This document shows positions 1-7,395 of a stretch of 64,000 nucleotides of DNA, piece by piece. Within the stretch, counting starts at the first letter, position 1. Each line of letters begins with the position of its first letter. The translations under genes and the position numbers were made by a program. The DNA comes from Actinokineospora diospyrosa. GTDB lineage: Bacteria; Actinomycetota; Actinomycetes; Mycobacteriales; Pseudonocardiaceae. The notes beneath the pieces are model-generated. The model did no database searches. It was not told the origin of the DNA and worked only from the letters and a program-made list of their open reading frames with translations. The stretch is taken from NCBI RefSeq assembly GCF_024171925.1, contig NZ_JAMTCO010000005.1, forward strand, positions 186,001 to 250,000, given 5' to 3'.

Positions 1-244
1 GCGCGATGGTGGCCGTGGAGATCACGACAGACTTACCGTTGGCGACCGCGTGTCGGATCGCGGGGACCAGGTAGGCCAAGGACTTGCCGGTACCGGTACC
101 CGCCTGCACGGCGAGGTGGTCTCCGGTGCGGATGCTCGCGTGCACCGCCTCGGCCATCTCGACCTGGCCACTGCGCTCCGCCCCACCGACCGACTCGACC
201 GCGGTGGCGAGCAGCTCGCGCAGCGAGGGCAGGGAGTCGGGCAT
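1..244 (-). CDS. dinG: ATP-dependent DNA helicase DinG, N-terminal part (cut by window edge)
   Basis: Reading the minus strand from an ATG at 244 gives an open frame that runs off the left edge (81 codons seen). It starts MPDSLPSLRELL and contains a Walker A motif, AGTGTGKS, at about residues 50-57, followed by LAYLVPAIRHA and SVVISTATIA, which are motif I and Ia of XPD/DinG-type superfamily 2 helicases. DinG-type enzymes unwind DNA using ATP and act in repair. In Mycobacterium tuberculosis dinG lies directly beside pncB1; here the two are separated by about 6.6 kb of accessory genes. The C-terminal helicase motifs lie outside the window. Confidence 0.85.
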   Translation of the reverse strand, partial: MPDSLPSLRELLATAVESVGGAERSGQVEMAEAVHASIRTGDHLAVQAGTGTGKSLAYLVPAIRHAVANGKSVVISTATIA

Positions 245-426
245 GGCGGAGACGGTACCCGTGGGGCCCGTCAGTCCCGTTCCCAGTCCCACCCGGCCGC
301 CGGTGTCCCCTGTCCGGGTGGCGGTCCGGTTCTCCCGGGTGACTCTGGCCGCCCGCGTGGCATCGGGCCCGCGCACGCGATCCACTCGGAACGAGAGGAT
401 CGTTCACTTCGCGGAGGGAGTTCGAC

Positions 427-1107
427 ATGTCACCGGTCAGGGCACTGCGCACTGGCGTGTTGGCGGCGGCGACCGGCCTGCTCGCGTTCACGGCACCAGC
501 CGAGGCCAGCGTTCCCGCCGACAGCAGCGGCACGGTCGGTGCGGCGATGGCACTCGTCGGCACCGAGGCGATCGACATCGGCCCGCTCGCCCCGTGCGCC
601 GCGGGTGGTCCGGGCATCGGCACGACGACCGGCCAGAGCTCGGACAAGGGCCTGGTCAGCTACGGCCTGGGCAGCAGCACGTGTTCCTACGACCCGGCCA
701 CCGGCTCGGCGTCGGCGACGGTCAACGGCCGCCAGTTCCAGCTCAACCGGGAGAACGTCGCGGGCGTCCCGGCGCTGAAGATCGCCACCTTCTCCGTCTC
801 CTGCTCTACCAACGACGAGGGCGGCGTGACCAGCTCGGTGACCCTCGGCGGCGTCACCGGCCTGGAGATACCGGAGGAGATCCCCCCGAACCACACCATC
901 CTGGTACCGGGCTTCTTCCCGGAGGACCCGCCGATCGCCAAGGTCGTGCTCAACGACGTCCTGGAGGCCGAAGCCCCGGACCGCTCGGTCACCGTCCACG
1001 CCGCCAAGATCTGGCTCTACCCGGACGCCGACCCGGCAGGCCCCCCGGCCCCCGGCAGCGGCTCGATCACCCTGGGGTCGGTGACGTGCAACCCAGCCCA
1101 TGACTAA
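427..1107 (+). CDS. Secreted protein, choice-of-anchor P-like, no C-terminal anchor
   Basis: A 226-residue exported protein. The N-terminus has a basic start, a hydrophobic run (residues 8-20) and a likely signal-peptidase site near AEA-S, so the mature protein is outside the membrane. A strong ribosome site (GGAGGG) lies 7 bases before the ATG. It shares features with the protein at 4716-5444: a GPLA...GGP block near residue 50, a VSC motif in mid-protein and a closing LG.V.C strand. I take both as the actinobacterial choice-of-anchor P family, from memory of the family. Unlike its paralogue it ends without a transmembrane segment, so it should be released or wall-associated. Function unknown. 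It is transcribed away from dinG. Confidence 0.7.
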   Translation: MSPVRALRTGVLAAATGLLAFTAPAEASVPADSSGTVGAAMALVGTEAIDIGPLAPCAAGGPGIGTTTGQSSDKGLVSYGLGSSTCSYDPATGSASATVNGRQFQLNRENVAGVPALKIATFSVSCSTNDEGGVTSSVTLGGVTGLEIPEEIPPNHTILVPGFFPEDPPIAKVVLNDVLEAEAPDRSVTVHAAKIWLYPDADPAGPPAPGSGSITLGSVTCNPAHD

Positions 1108-1273
1108 CGGGCACCCGCTTTGCTAGTGTCTTCGCCATGACTGCCGGGTCGGCCACGCGCCGCACACAGAACGGGCGCCCGGCCCTGGCTTGATCACCCC
1201 GCGGGCCCGCGGCCCGCCCCCTCCGCCACAGGTTCTCGACGGAATCGCTTGTGGCGGGAGGAGGTGAGAAACA

Positions 1274-1483
1274 ATGAGTTGGTCGAACTTCGAGTCCAAG
1301 CACAAGGTCGGCGACGTCATCGATGGCGTGGTCACCGGCACCGTGCCCTTCGGCTCCTGGGTCGAATACGCGGGCGTCACCGGTCTGGCCTACGAGCAGA
1401 CCCTGCCCGTGGGCACCACCGTGACGGTCCGAATCCTGGCGATCGACCCGCAACGGGAGCGGTTCAGCTTGGAACAGGTGTGA
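1274..1483 (+). CDS. Small S1-domain RNA-binding protein
   Basis: A 69-residue protein consisting of almost nothing but one S1 (OB-fold) domain: KVGDVIDGVVTGTVPFGSWV is the typical first two strands, and VGTTVTVRILAIDPQRERF the last two. S1 domains bind single-stranded RNA. The start is supported by a GGGAGGAGGTGAG ribosome site. The product is cytoplasmic; its RNA target is unknown. The gene stands alone and is closed by a strong hairpin at 1489-1527. Confidence 0.75.
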   Translation: MSWSNFESKHKVGDVIDGVVTGTVPFGSWVEYAGVTGLAYEQTLPVGTTVTVRILAIDPQRERFSLEQV

Positions 1484-1488
1484 GGTAG

Positions 1489-1527
1489 GCGCTGGTCCGG
1501 GGAAGGTGAGATTCCCCGGACCAGCGC
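1489..1527 (+). terminator. Strong hairpin terminator after the S1-domain gene
   Basis: Perfect 16-bp inverted repeat (GCGCTGGTCCGGGGAA at 1489-1504, its complement at 1512-1527) with a 7-base loop, starting 6 bases after the stop codon. No U-run follows, as is usual for actinobacterial terminators. Confidence 0.75.
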
Positions 1528-1796
1528 TGCTCATTACAGCACGCCTCCCCACACCTCCCCCGAAACTCAAACCCATCAGGCGGCTTCCCCCTGCCCGCTC
1601 AGCCACGGCCAACCCCTCGGCTCCCTGCGCGGCCCCTGAACCCCCGGAAGCCGAGACGCCAATCCGGCCCCGTCAGACTGCCCACCTGCTCAGCCCCGCG
1701 CCCCTCGGACCCATCGGTGCCATCCCAGCTGCCGTCAGGTCCGCCCCAACCCACCTTCCCAGCACCTGGACAGTCGGAGTCGCTGGTGCCAGGCCG

Positions 1797-1939
1797 GCTC
1801 GATGGGGCGGACTTGTTTTGCGTGGGGGGACGACACCCGTAGCGTCGTCAGCGGCAGGGCCTGCTTTTGGGCCCCTGCTTTGCGGTTCTGCGTCGGGTGT
1901 TGTAAGGGCCCCGCGCAAAATAAGTTCGCCCCATCGAGC
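1797..1939 (+). repeat. Large hairpin element, copy A
   Basis: Arms 1797-1827 and 1909-1939 pair over 31 positions with three G-U wobbles and no true mismatch if read as plus-strand RNA. An inner stem (GACACCCG near 1834 with CGGGTGTTG near 1894) and a GC-rich apical stem are also seen. A second copy lies at 23481-23627 with compensatory substitutions in the arms. The upstream flank (CTGGACAGTCGGA, CTGGTGCCAGG) and the downstream flank (CCGCCAGGCGACGAGG, AATCCCTTGCCCCGCA) are also shared. No long open frame with normal codon use covers it. Confidence 0.8.
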
Positions 1940-2050
1940 TGCACGCATTGTCGCGTTTCCCGCCGATGTTGCCGCCAGGCGACGAGGCGTTTCCCGGAGC
2001 CGAAGGCGGAGGCCCGAATCCCTTGCCCCGCACTCCCAACCACGGCCTAC

Positions 2051-2420
2051 GCCAAGATCAACCTGATCGAAAGCCCCCAAATACACAGCCTACCGCGCAG
2101 CACCGACAACCGGGAGCGCCGAACAGCACCCTGTGGACAACCAGAACCGTTGTGGACAAACAACAACAAGCCCACAAGATCATCCGCCACAAGAGCCCCC
2201 AATGCACAGCCTATCGACACGGGCCGACAGAACGGGAGCAGCGAACGGCACCCTGTGGACAACCGAAACCGTTGTGGACAACCAAGCATCGCACGGCAAC
2301 GGCAACCCTCAGGGTAAGATCAACTAATCGAGAAGCCCCGATATATAGCCTACCGAGCAACACCGACACAACGGCAGCCGCGAACAGTCGCCTGTGGACA
2401 GCCAGCCTCATTGTGGACAA
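2051..2420 (+). repeat. Three degenerate tandem units, each ending in a DnaA-box doublet
   Basis: Units of about 120-140 bases begin with AAGCCCC(C) / ACACAGCCTA(C/T)CG, continue with ACCGACA...GGAGC...GAACAG and end with CTGTGGACA followed by TTGTGGACAA. Copies end at about 2160, 2282 and 2420. The first 50 bases (GCCAAGATCAACCTGATCG) recur at 23741-23780 beside hairpin copy B. The rest of the 1528-2528 gap holds no gene I can support. Confidence 0.7.
2132..2420. promoter_or_regulatory. Cluster of six DnaA-box-like sites in three doublets
   Basis: TGTGGACAA, the reverse complement of the actinobacterial DnaA box TTGTCCACA, occurs at 2132, 2151, 2254, 2273 and 2412, with a one-mismatch copy TGTGGACAG at 2393. 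In every doublet the two sites start exactly 19 bases apart and point the same way. This is not the dnaA-dnaN origin region, so a DnaA-titrating or datA-like role is an inference. Confidence 0.55.
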
Positions 2421-2528
2421 CCGCGGACAGTCAACCGCGAACGGCCGATCCCGCGGACAGTCAACCGCGCATGCAGTAAACCCGCAGGAAACCGCGCAGC
2501 AGGAAACCATCCCGCCTATAGGTACGCA

Positions 2529-3899
2529 CTAGTGATCCAACGACACCACTCCACCCCCACCTTCCTCGTTCCGGCGCGTCTTGCTCCACCCGTTTTGCCC
2601 TCGGACCAACCGCGTCACCGCTCGCCACGACGTGATGTAGAACGTGTAGATGTACACCGCGTAAGCGAGGCCGTATGCCAGTGATCGCAACATTCCCTTG
2701 CCCGGCTCGCACCGGCGCCTATAGATCGGGCCCCAGATTACGAACGGCAGCAGTCCGAACGCGCCGTAGGTCAAGAACAGCAACCAGGCTCCGCCTGTGA
2801 ACCACGACCACACCGCGTCGAAGTCTGTCACTGCCCGTGCTCCCAGTAGCAAGAACGGGATCGGGTAGATCAGCGTGCCCAGCAGCTGCATCCATGGCTG
2901 TGCCAGGTAGTACAACATCTCCGCCGCCCCCAAAGTCGACAAGTGGGTGGAGTCGAAGATTCGCCGCACGTAGCGGCCGCATTGCATGGTTCCTTGGCCC
3001 CAGCGGGTGCGTTGGGCTAGGAAGCGGCGCAGGCTGTACAGGGCTTCCTGGTCTACGTGCGTGTCCATGGTGAACCCGGTTTTCCAGCCCGCTGTCAGCA
3101 GGTGGACGCCGAGTTCGAAGTCCTCGAGGAGGGCTCCGCGCCAGGGGCCGAGGGCGTGGGTGATCGAGTCCAGGGCGGACAAGCGGGTGAATTGGCCGTT
3201 GCCGCCCATTGCGATGGTGCCGGTCTTGCCCCGGGACATCTGGATCGCGGCGATGGCGCTGCGGAACTCGAGGTCTTGCATGCGGACCATGGCCAGGCCG
3301 AACTTGCGGCCCCAGTACGACCCGCCGGGTGGGGGCGTGCCGCGGTTGCTCATCCGGACGTCGACCTGGACGGCGCCTACTTGGGGGTCGCCGAAGAGGT
3401 GGTCGGCGGCGCAGGTGGAGAGGCAGTTGGGGGCGGGGCGGCCGTCGGCGTCGACGACGATGATGATGGCTCGGTCGGTGTCGGCGTGTTTGCCCATCCA
3501 GCTCTTGAGGGCCCGGTAGGCGGAGTTCAGCGCGGCGCCCTTCCCGGTCCGGGCGTTGGGGAGCTTGCGGCAGACCAGGTGCAGCAGGCGGTCGCCGCCG
3601 TGGCGGGGGCCCTGCAGCGCGTGCACCTCGGCGACGGTGCCGTCGGTGGAGTCGTCGTCGATCACCCAGACGTGGGCGTGCGGGAAGGTGCCGCGCAGGT
3701 AGCGCACGGTCGCGCCGATGACGGCCTGCTCGTCGCGGCAGGGGACGAAGAAGTGCCACTCCAGGCGGTGCGGATCGCCGGGGGCGGCGCGGCGGTGCCG
3801 CAGGTAGGGGACCACGATCAGGCACACGTAGGTCATGAACGCGACGCTCATCGTCAGGGCGAGGGCCTGGGTGAAGCCGAGCAGCAGCGGGAGGTTCAC
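2529..3899 (-). CDS. Membrane glycosyltransferase, family 2, processive type
   Basis: 456 residues from a GTG at 3899 that overlaps the stop of the upstream exosortase gene (GTGA). It has an N-terminal membrane segment (residues 5-28), then a GT-A domain with VIDDDSTDGT (first Asp), VVDADG (DxD-like), LLEDFELG (general base) and QRTRWGQG, the Q..RW motif of processive GT2 enzymes such as hyaluronan and cellulose synthases. Several C-terminal membrane helices follow. It should transfer sugars from an NDP-sugar at the inner face and may extrude a polymer. Coupling to an exosortase fits the known link between exosortases and exopolysaccharide. The epimerase at 5696 could supply UDP-ManNAc; that is inference. 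Confidence 0.85.
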   Translation of the reverse strand: MNLPLLLGFTQALALTMSVAFMTYVCLIVVPYLRHRRAAPGDPHRLEWHFFVPCRDEQAVIGATVRYLRGTFPHAHVWVIDDDSTDGTVAEVHALQGPRHGGDRLLHLVCRKLPNARTGKGAALNSAYRALKSWMGKHADTDRAIIIVVDADGRPAPNCLSTCAADHLFGDPQVGAVQVDVRMSNRGTPPPGGSYWGRKFGLAMVRMQDLEFRSAIAAIQMSRGKTGTIAMGGNGQFTRLSALDSITHALGPWRGALLEDFELGVHLLTAGWKTGFTMDTHVDQEALYSLRRFLAQRTRWGQGTMQCGRYVRRIFDSTHLSTLGAAEMLYYLAQPWMQLLGTLIYPIPFLLLGARAVTDFDAVWSWFTGGAWLLFLTYGAFGLLPFVIWGPIYRRRCEPGKGMLRSLAYGLAYAVYIYTFYITSWRAVTRLVRGQNGWSKTRRNEEGGGGVVSLDH

Positions 3900-4417
3900 C
3901 GCGTGGCCTGCCACACGAACAGGACCAGCGCGGCCGCGCCGCCGACGACGCTGACCATCGAGCCCAGGAACGTGTGGCCCCAGTAGTAGCCCTGGTCGGT
4001 GCCGAGCCAGTCGATCAGCCCGACCAGGGTCAGCACGCGCAGCTGGTTGACCGCGATCACCACCGCGCTCGCCACGGCGAGCGCCGCGAGCACCCGACCG
4101 GCGATGCGCCCGCGCAACGCGATCATCACCGCCGAGACCAGCAGCAGCGGCAGCACCAGGAACGCCGAGGTGCACTCCGGACTCATCCGCAACCCGAACG
4201 CGGTGCCGGATCCGAGTCCGAAGTAGACGGTCTGCCGCTCGGGGACCAGGTAGACCCCGGACGAGGTGATCATCCGCAGGATCCCGCTCGCCAGCGCCAT
4301 CTCCGCGGTCCGGTACAGCCGGTTGCCGATCACCAGGGCCACCGCGAGCGCCACCAGGGGCACCGCGATGAGCTTGGTCGAGGATCGGGCCACCGGCAGC
4401 GAGTGGGCCTGAGCCAC
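3896..4417 (-). CDS. Exosortase-like membrane transpeptidase (exosortase P type)
   Basis: About 173 residues, mostly membrane helices. It carries the three residue signature of exosortases/archaeosortases: Cys in SPECTSAFLVLP, Arg in NQLRVLTLVG and His in YYWGHTFLGS. These enzymes cut and attach secreted proteins that end in a short motif, a membrane helix and basic residues. The start is uncertain: a GTG at 4432 is also in frame, but GTG 4417 has the better ribosome site (AAGGGAG, 5-6 bases away). It forms a two-gene unit with the glycosyltransferase, divergent from the likely substrate gene at 4716. The P subtype is recalled from actinobacterial annotation, not tested. Confidence 0.8.
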   Translation of the reverse strand: MAQAHSLPVARSSTKLIAVPLVALAVALVIGNRLYRTAEMALASGILRMITSSGVYLVPERQTVYFGLGSGTAFGLRMSPECTSAFLVLPLLLVSAVMIALRGRIAGRVLAALAVASAVVIAVNQLRVLTLVGLIDWLGTDQGYYWGHTFLGSMVSVVGGAAALVLFVWQATR

Positions 4418-4715
4418 CGCTGCTCCCTTCACATGCCCAGCGCGCCGTTTACCCGACGCTTCGGGAATTCCATCGGCAACCCCACCACCAGGGCTACATC
4501 CGCGATCTGAGTGATAGTGATCCGGTAGCTGATCTACTCAGCGTCAGCGGAAATCCGAAACCGGGTCGTGATCCACACGATCGGGTTGCTTCGGGTCAGA
4601 TGTGTGCTCTTTGCCGGGGGTGCCGGCGATACGCCCACCGCAAGCCCCGGTCCCCGCCGCACTTCCCCGTGCGGATCTCGTGGGCGGCGACTCTCGAATC
4701 CCTTGGAGGAAATGG

Positions 4716-5444
4716 ATGTACAAGCGTTGGCTTCGCCGTGCCTGCGCGACGGGCGTGGTCGTCACGACCGCCCTGTTGGCGGGCGCAACCCCGGCGCTGG
4801 CCGCCCCCGGTGACGGGACGGCGTTCGTCGCCGTCGGCAGGCTCTCCCTGCTCGGCGCGGTGACCGACGTCGGTCCGCTCGCGCTCAGCAGCACCGGCGG
4901 GCCCGCCACCGCGCAGTTGGCCTCGGTCGACGCGCCCGGTGTGGCCACCGCGGGGGTGGCCTCCAGCGCCGCCTCCCGCGACGACGACACCGGTGTGGTG
5001 CACGCCGAGGCCAGTCTCGCCGATGTCGTGCTCGTGCTGTCCGGCTTGGGCACCATCGGCGCGATCAAGGTCTCCTGCGACGCCACCCAAGTCGGGGTCA
5101 CCGGCACCACCGCGCTGACCGACGTGGCGATCACCGGCGCCACCCTCCCGCTCAACCCGGCCCCCAACACCGTTGTCGGCCTCCCCGGGATCGCCACCCT
5201 GACCCTCAACGAGCAGATCACCGACCCCGACGGCACCCTGAAAGTCGCGGGGGTCCACATGCGCCTCGAAGTGGCGGGCACCGGCGGTGATCTCTACCTC
5301 GGCGCCGCCGTGTGCGGCGTGGCGGCTCCGCCCATGCCGATGGCGTCCGGAGCGGGTCTGTGGGCCGGTGTCGGTCTCCTCGCACTGGTAGCCGTACCTG
5401 TTGGGGTTACGGCAATCCGGCGCCGTCGCGTCGACACGGCCTGA
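4716..5444 (+). CDS. Choice-of-anchor P-like surface protein with C-terminal sorting tail
   Basis: 242 residues. The ATG at 4716 is preceded by TTGGAGGA; the signal peptide has RRAC, a hydrophobic run and ALAA-P. The middle matches the protein at 427-1107 (VGPLALSSTGGP, IKVSC, PNTVVGLPG, LTLNEQ). The C-terminus has PMASGAGLW, a hydrophobic helix (GVGLLALVAVPVGVTA) and IRRRR, the tripartite layout of exosortase or sortase substrates. As it sits head-to-head with the exosortase gene, it is the best candidate substrate. The motif just before the helix is not a classical LPxTG. Its role on the cell surface is unknown. Confidence 0.75.
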   Translation: MYKRWLRRACATGVVVTTALLAGATPALAAPGDGTAFVAVGRLSLLGAVTDVGPLALSSTGGPATAQLASVDAPGVATAGVASSAASRDDDTGVVHAEASLADVVLVLSGLGTIGAIKVSCDATQVGVTGTTALTDVAITGATLPLNPAPNTVVGLPGIATLTLNEQITDPDGTLKVAGVHMRLEVAGTGGDLYLGAAVCGVAAPPMPMASGAGLWAGVGLLALVAVPVGVTAIRRRRVDTA

Positions 5445-5458
5445 GCGGGGAGGCCACC

Positions 5459-5620
5459 ATGTACCGAGCACCCACCGGGGGTGCCGTGGGCGGCAGCGCG
5501 GGTCTGGCCATGACGGGCGCCGACGTCGGCTGGTGGATCGCGCTGGGCGTCGCCCTGCTGATCACCGGATTCCTGCTGCTGCACGTCAACCGCCGCCGCG
5601 CCAGACGCGTGGCGGACTGA
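5459..5620 (+). CDS. 53-residue surface micro-protein with LAxTG-like sorting signal
   Basis: Starts at an ATG with a clear ribosome site (GGGGAGG) 15 bases after the preceding stop, so the two genes are probably co-transcribed. The protein has about 17 Gly/Ala-rich residues, then LAMTGAD, a hydrophobic helix (WWIALGVALLITGFLLL) and RRRARR. LAxTG-helix-basic tail is the sorting signal of class E sortases in high-GC actinobacteria. It lacks a separate signal peptide, so insertion would rely on the single helix. No sortase gene is in the window. It could also simply be a small membrane partner of the exosortase substrate. Confidence 0.6.
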   Translation: MYRAPTGGAVGGSAGLAMTGADVGWWIALGVALLITGFLLLHVNRRRARRVAD

Positions 5621-5623
5621 TCC

Positions 5624-5675
5624 GAAGTGGATCCCGGGTGCGCCCACCCTCCCCACCGGTCCCGGGATCCACTTC
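5624..5675 (+). terminator. Long perfect hairpin between micro-protein and epimerase genes
   Basis: GAAGTGGATCCCGGG (5624-5638) is the exact inverted complement of 5661-5675, a 15-bp stem with a 22-base loop, starting 3 bases after a stop and ending 20 bases before the wecB start. It may end the anchor-protein transcript or act as a leader structure for wecB. Confidence 0.55.
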
Positions 5676-5695
5676 TCCCACCCGAGGAACCCAGC

Positions 5696-6976
5696 ATGCG
5701 CAACGAAGTCCTGATCCTGGTCGGCACCAGACCGGAGGCGGTCAAGGCGGCACCGGTCGCGCTCGCCGCGGCCGCCGACCCCGACCTCGCGCCGTACGTG
5801 GTCCACAGTGGACAACACCCCGGCATGGTCGAACAGGCCCTCACCCCGTTCGGCCTCGGCCCGGACGAGGTGATGGTCGTCGACCGCCCCGCGGGCGGGC
5901 AGGCCGAACTGCTCGGCGGTCTGCTGCCCCGGATCGACGCCATCCTCGCCCGCCGCAAGCCGGGTGTCCTCTTGGTCCAAGGCGACACCACTACGACCCT
6001 CGCGGGCGCTCTAGCCGCGTTCTGGCGCGGGATCCCCGTCGTGCACCTGGAAGCAGGCCTGCGCACCGGTGACCTCGCGGCCCCCTTCCCCGAAGAGGCC
6101 AACCGGCAGATGGTCGCCAGGATCGCCGCGCTGCATCTAGCGCCCACAGAGGACGCCGCGGCTGCTCTACGCGCGGAAGCCATCCCCGCGGCCGCGATCG
6201 AGGTGACTGGCAACACCGTCGTTGACGCTGTCCAACACATCGCCTCGGTAGACCTACCGGCCGCGAGCGCTCCTCTTGCTCGACTGGAACGCGACCTCGA
6301 CCGCACCACCGGCAGGCTGGTGTTGGTCACCGTCCACCGCAGGGAATCCTGGGGCAGACCCCTGGCGGGCATCCTCGGCGCGGTGCGCACCCTCGCCGAC
6401 CGGCACAGCGACGTCCGAGTCCTCTTGCCCGCCCACCCCAACCCCGAGGTGCGCGCGCAAGTCGCCACAGTGCTCGGCGGCCACCCCGGCATCGTCGTGA
6501 CCGACCCGCTCGACTACCCGGACCTCATCCGCGCCCTGCGCCGCGCCGCGCTGGTCATCACCGACTCGGGCGGCATCCAAGAGGAGGCCCCCAGCTTCGG
6601 TGTCCCGGTCCTGGTCACCCGTGACGTCACCGAGCGCATGGAGGCCGTCCGCGCGGGCTGCGCCCGCCTGGTCGGCGCCGACCGCGGCAAGCTGCTCGGT
6701 GAGGCCGAGCGGATCCTCGTCACCGGCCAGCGCGTGCCCAACACCGCGAACCCCTTCGGCGACGGGCACGCCGCGGGCCGGGTCTGCGCGGCGTTGAGCA
6801 GGCTCCTCGCCGGTCAGCCGACCGCCGGCGTCCCGACGAGCGTGACGTCGGCGGCCCGCAAGCCCGCCAGCGCGGTCTCGACGGTGGCCGCTGCGACCCC
6901 GGCGGTCAGGTCGAGCAGGACCGTGGTCGCGAACCCCGCGGCCGCGGCGTCGATGGCCGTCGCCCGCACGCAGTGA
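5696..6976 (+). CDS. wecB: UDP-N-acetylglucosamine 2-epimerase (non-hydrolysing)
   Basis: 426 residues from ATG 5696. It shows the family blocks GTRPEAVKAAPV, HSGQHPGM, QGDTTTTLAGAL, HLEAGLRTGD, FPEEANRQM and DSGGIQEEAPS. The enzyme interconverts UDP-GlcNAc and UDP-ManNAc in the cytoplasm for surface polysaccharides, matching the nearby glycosyltransferase. The normal family length is about 370 residues. Here the frame runs on for about 54 codons after RVCAALSRLLAG, antisense to the end of pncA, so the last part is an Ala/Val/Thr-rich tail without family similarity. This may be loss of the ancestral stop codon. Confidence 0.88.
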   Translation: MRNEVLILVGTRPEAVKAAPVALAAAADPDLAPYVVHSGQHPGMVEQALTPFGLGPDEVMVVDRPAGGQAELLGGLLPRIDAILARRKPGVLLVQGDTTTTLAGALAAFWRGIPVVHLEAGLRTGDLAAPFPEEANRQMVARIAALHLAPTEDAAAALRAEAIPAAAIEVTGNTVVDAVQHIASVDLPAASAPLARLERDLDRTTGRLVLVTVHRRESWGRPLAGILGAVRTLADRHSDVRVLLPAHPNPEVRAQVATVLGGHPGIVVTDPLDYPDLIRALRRAALVITDSGGIQEEAPSFGVPVLVTRDVTERMEAVRAGCARLVGADRGKLLGEAERILVTGQRVPNTANPFGDGHAAGRVCAALSRLLAGQPTAGVPTSVTSAARKPASAVSTVAAATPAVRSSRTVVANPAAAASMAVARTQ

Positions 6977-7395
6977 TCCGTCGCGATCCCCACGACGTCC
7001 ACCCGGGTGACCCCGCGCTCGCGCAACCACTCGGCTAAGGACACCTCGCGGGGCCCGACACCCTCGAAGCCCGAGTACGCCGCCGCGTACGCCCCCTTGG
7101 AGAACACCGCCTCGATCGGCGCGACGTCCAGGGCGGGGTGGAACGAGGCACCCGAGGTGTCGACCACGCAGTGCACCGGCCAGCTGTCGACGTAGTCCGG
7201 GGTCTCGCTGAAGTGGGCGCCCGGATCGATGTGGAAGTCGCGGGTCGCCACGACGTGGTCGTAATTGGAGGAGGCGACGTGCGCGGAGATCGCGGCGGCG
7301 ACGGCCGAGCCACCGGTGACGGCGAGCGAGCCGCCCTCGCAGAAGTCGTTCTGCACGTCGACCACGATTAACGCGGACTTGCCCAAGTCGGTCAT
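6814..7395 (-). CDS. pncA: Nicotinamidase
   Basis: 193 residues; converts nicotinamide to nicotinate in NAD salvage. Cysteine-hydrolase motifs are clear: IVVDVQNDFCEGG with the catalytic Asp, metal ligands in TRDFHIDPGAHF, and the catalytic Cys in VVGIATDHCVRATA. The ATG at 7395 shares one base with the pncB stop (TGATG); a GTG at 7398 is the alternative. Translational coupling with pncB, the next enzyme of the same pathway, is likely. The 3' end overlaps the opposing wecB frame by 163 bases. Confidence 0.93.
   Translation of the reverse strand: MTDLGKSALIVVDVQNDFCEGGSLAVTGGSAVAAAISAHVASSNYDHVVATRDFHIDPGAHFSETPDYVDSWPVHCVVDTSGASFHPALDVAPIEAVFSKGAYAAAYSGFEGVGPREVSLAEWLRERGVTRVDVVGIATDHCVRATAIDAAAAGFATTVLLDLTAGVAAATVETALAGLRAADVTLVGTPAVG

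Noticed and set aside
33..647. 204-codon minus-strand frame over the dinG start
   Set aside because: It runs in another frame than the helicase motifs and antisense to the secreted protein gene; a GC-rich shadow frame.
2051..2420. Chromosomal origin of replication
   Set aside because: DnaA-box-like sites are present but dnaA, dnaN and other origin genes are absent and sites are arranged as repeats within an accessory gap.
3057..3986. 309-codon plus-strand frame opposite the glycosyltransferase
   Set aside because: Gly/Ala/Asp-rich shadow of a clearly recognisable GT2 gene on the other strand.
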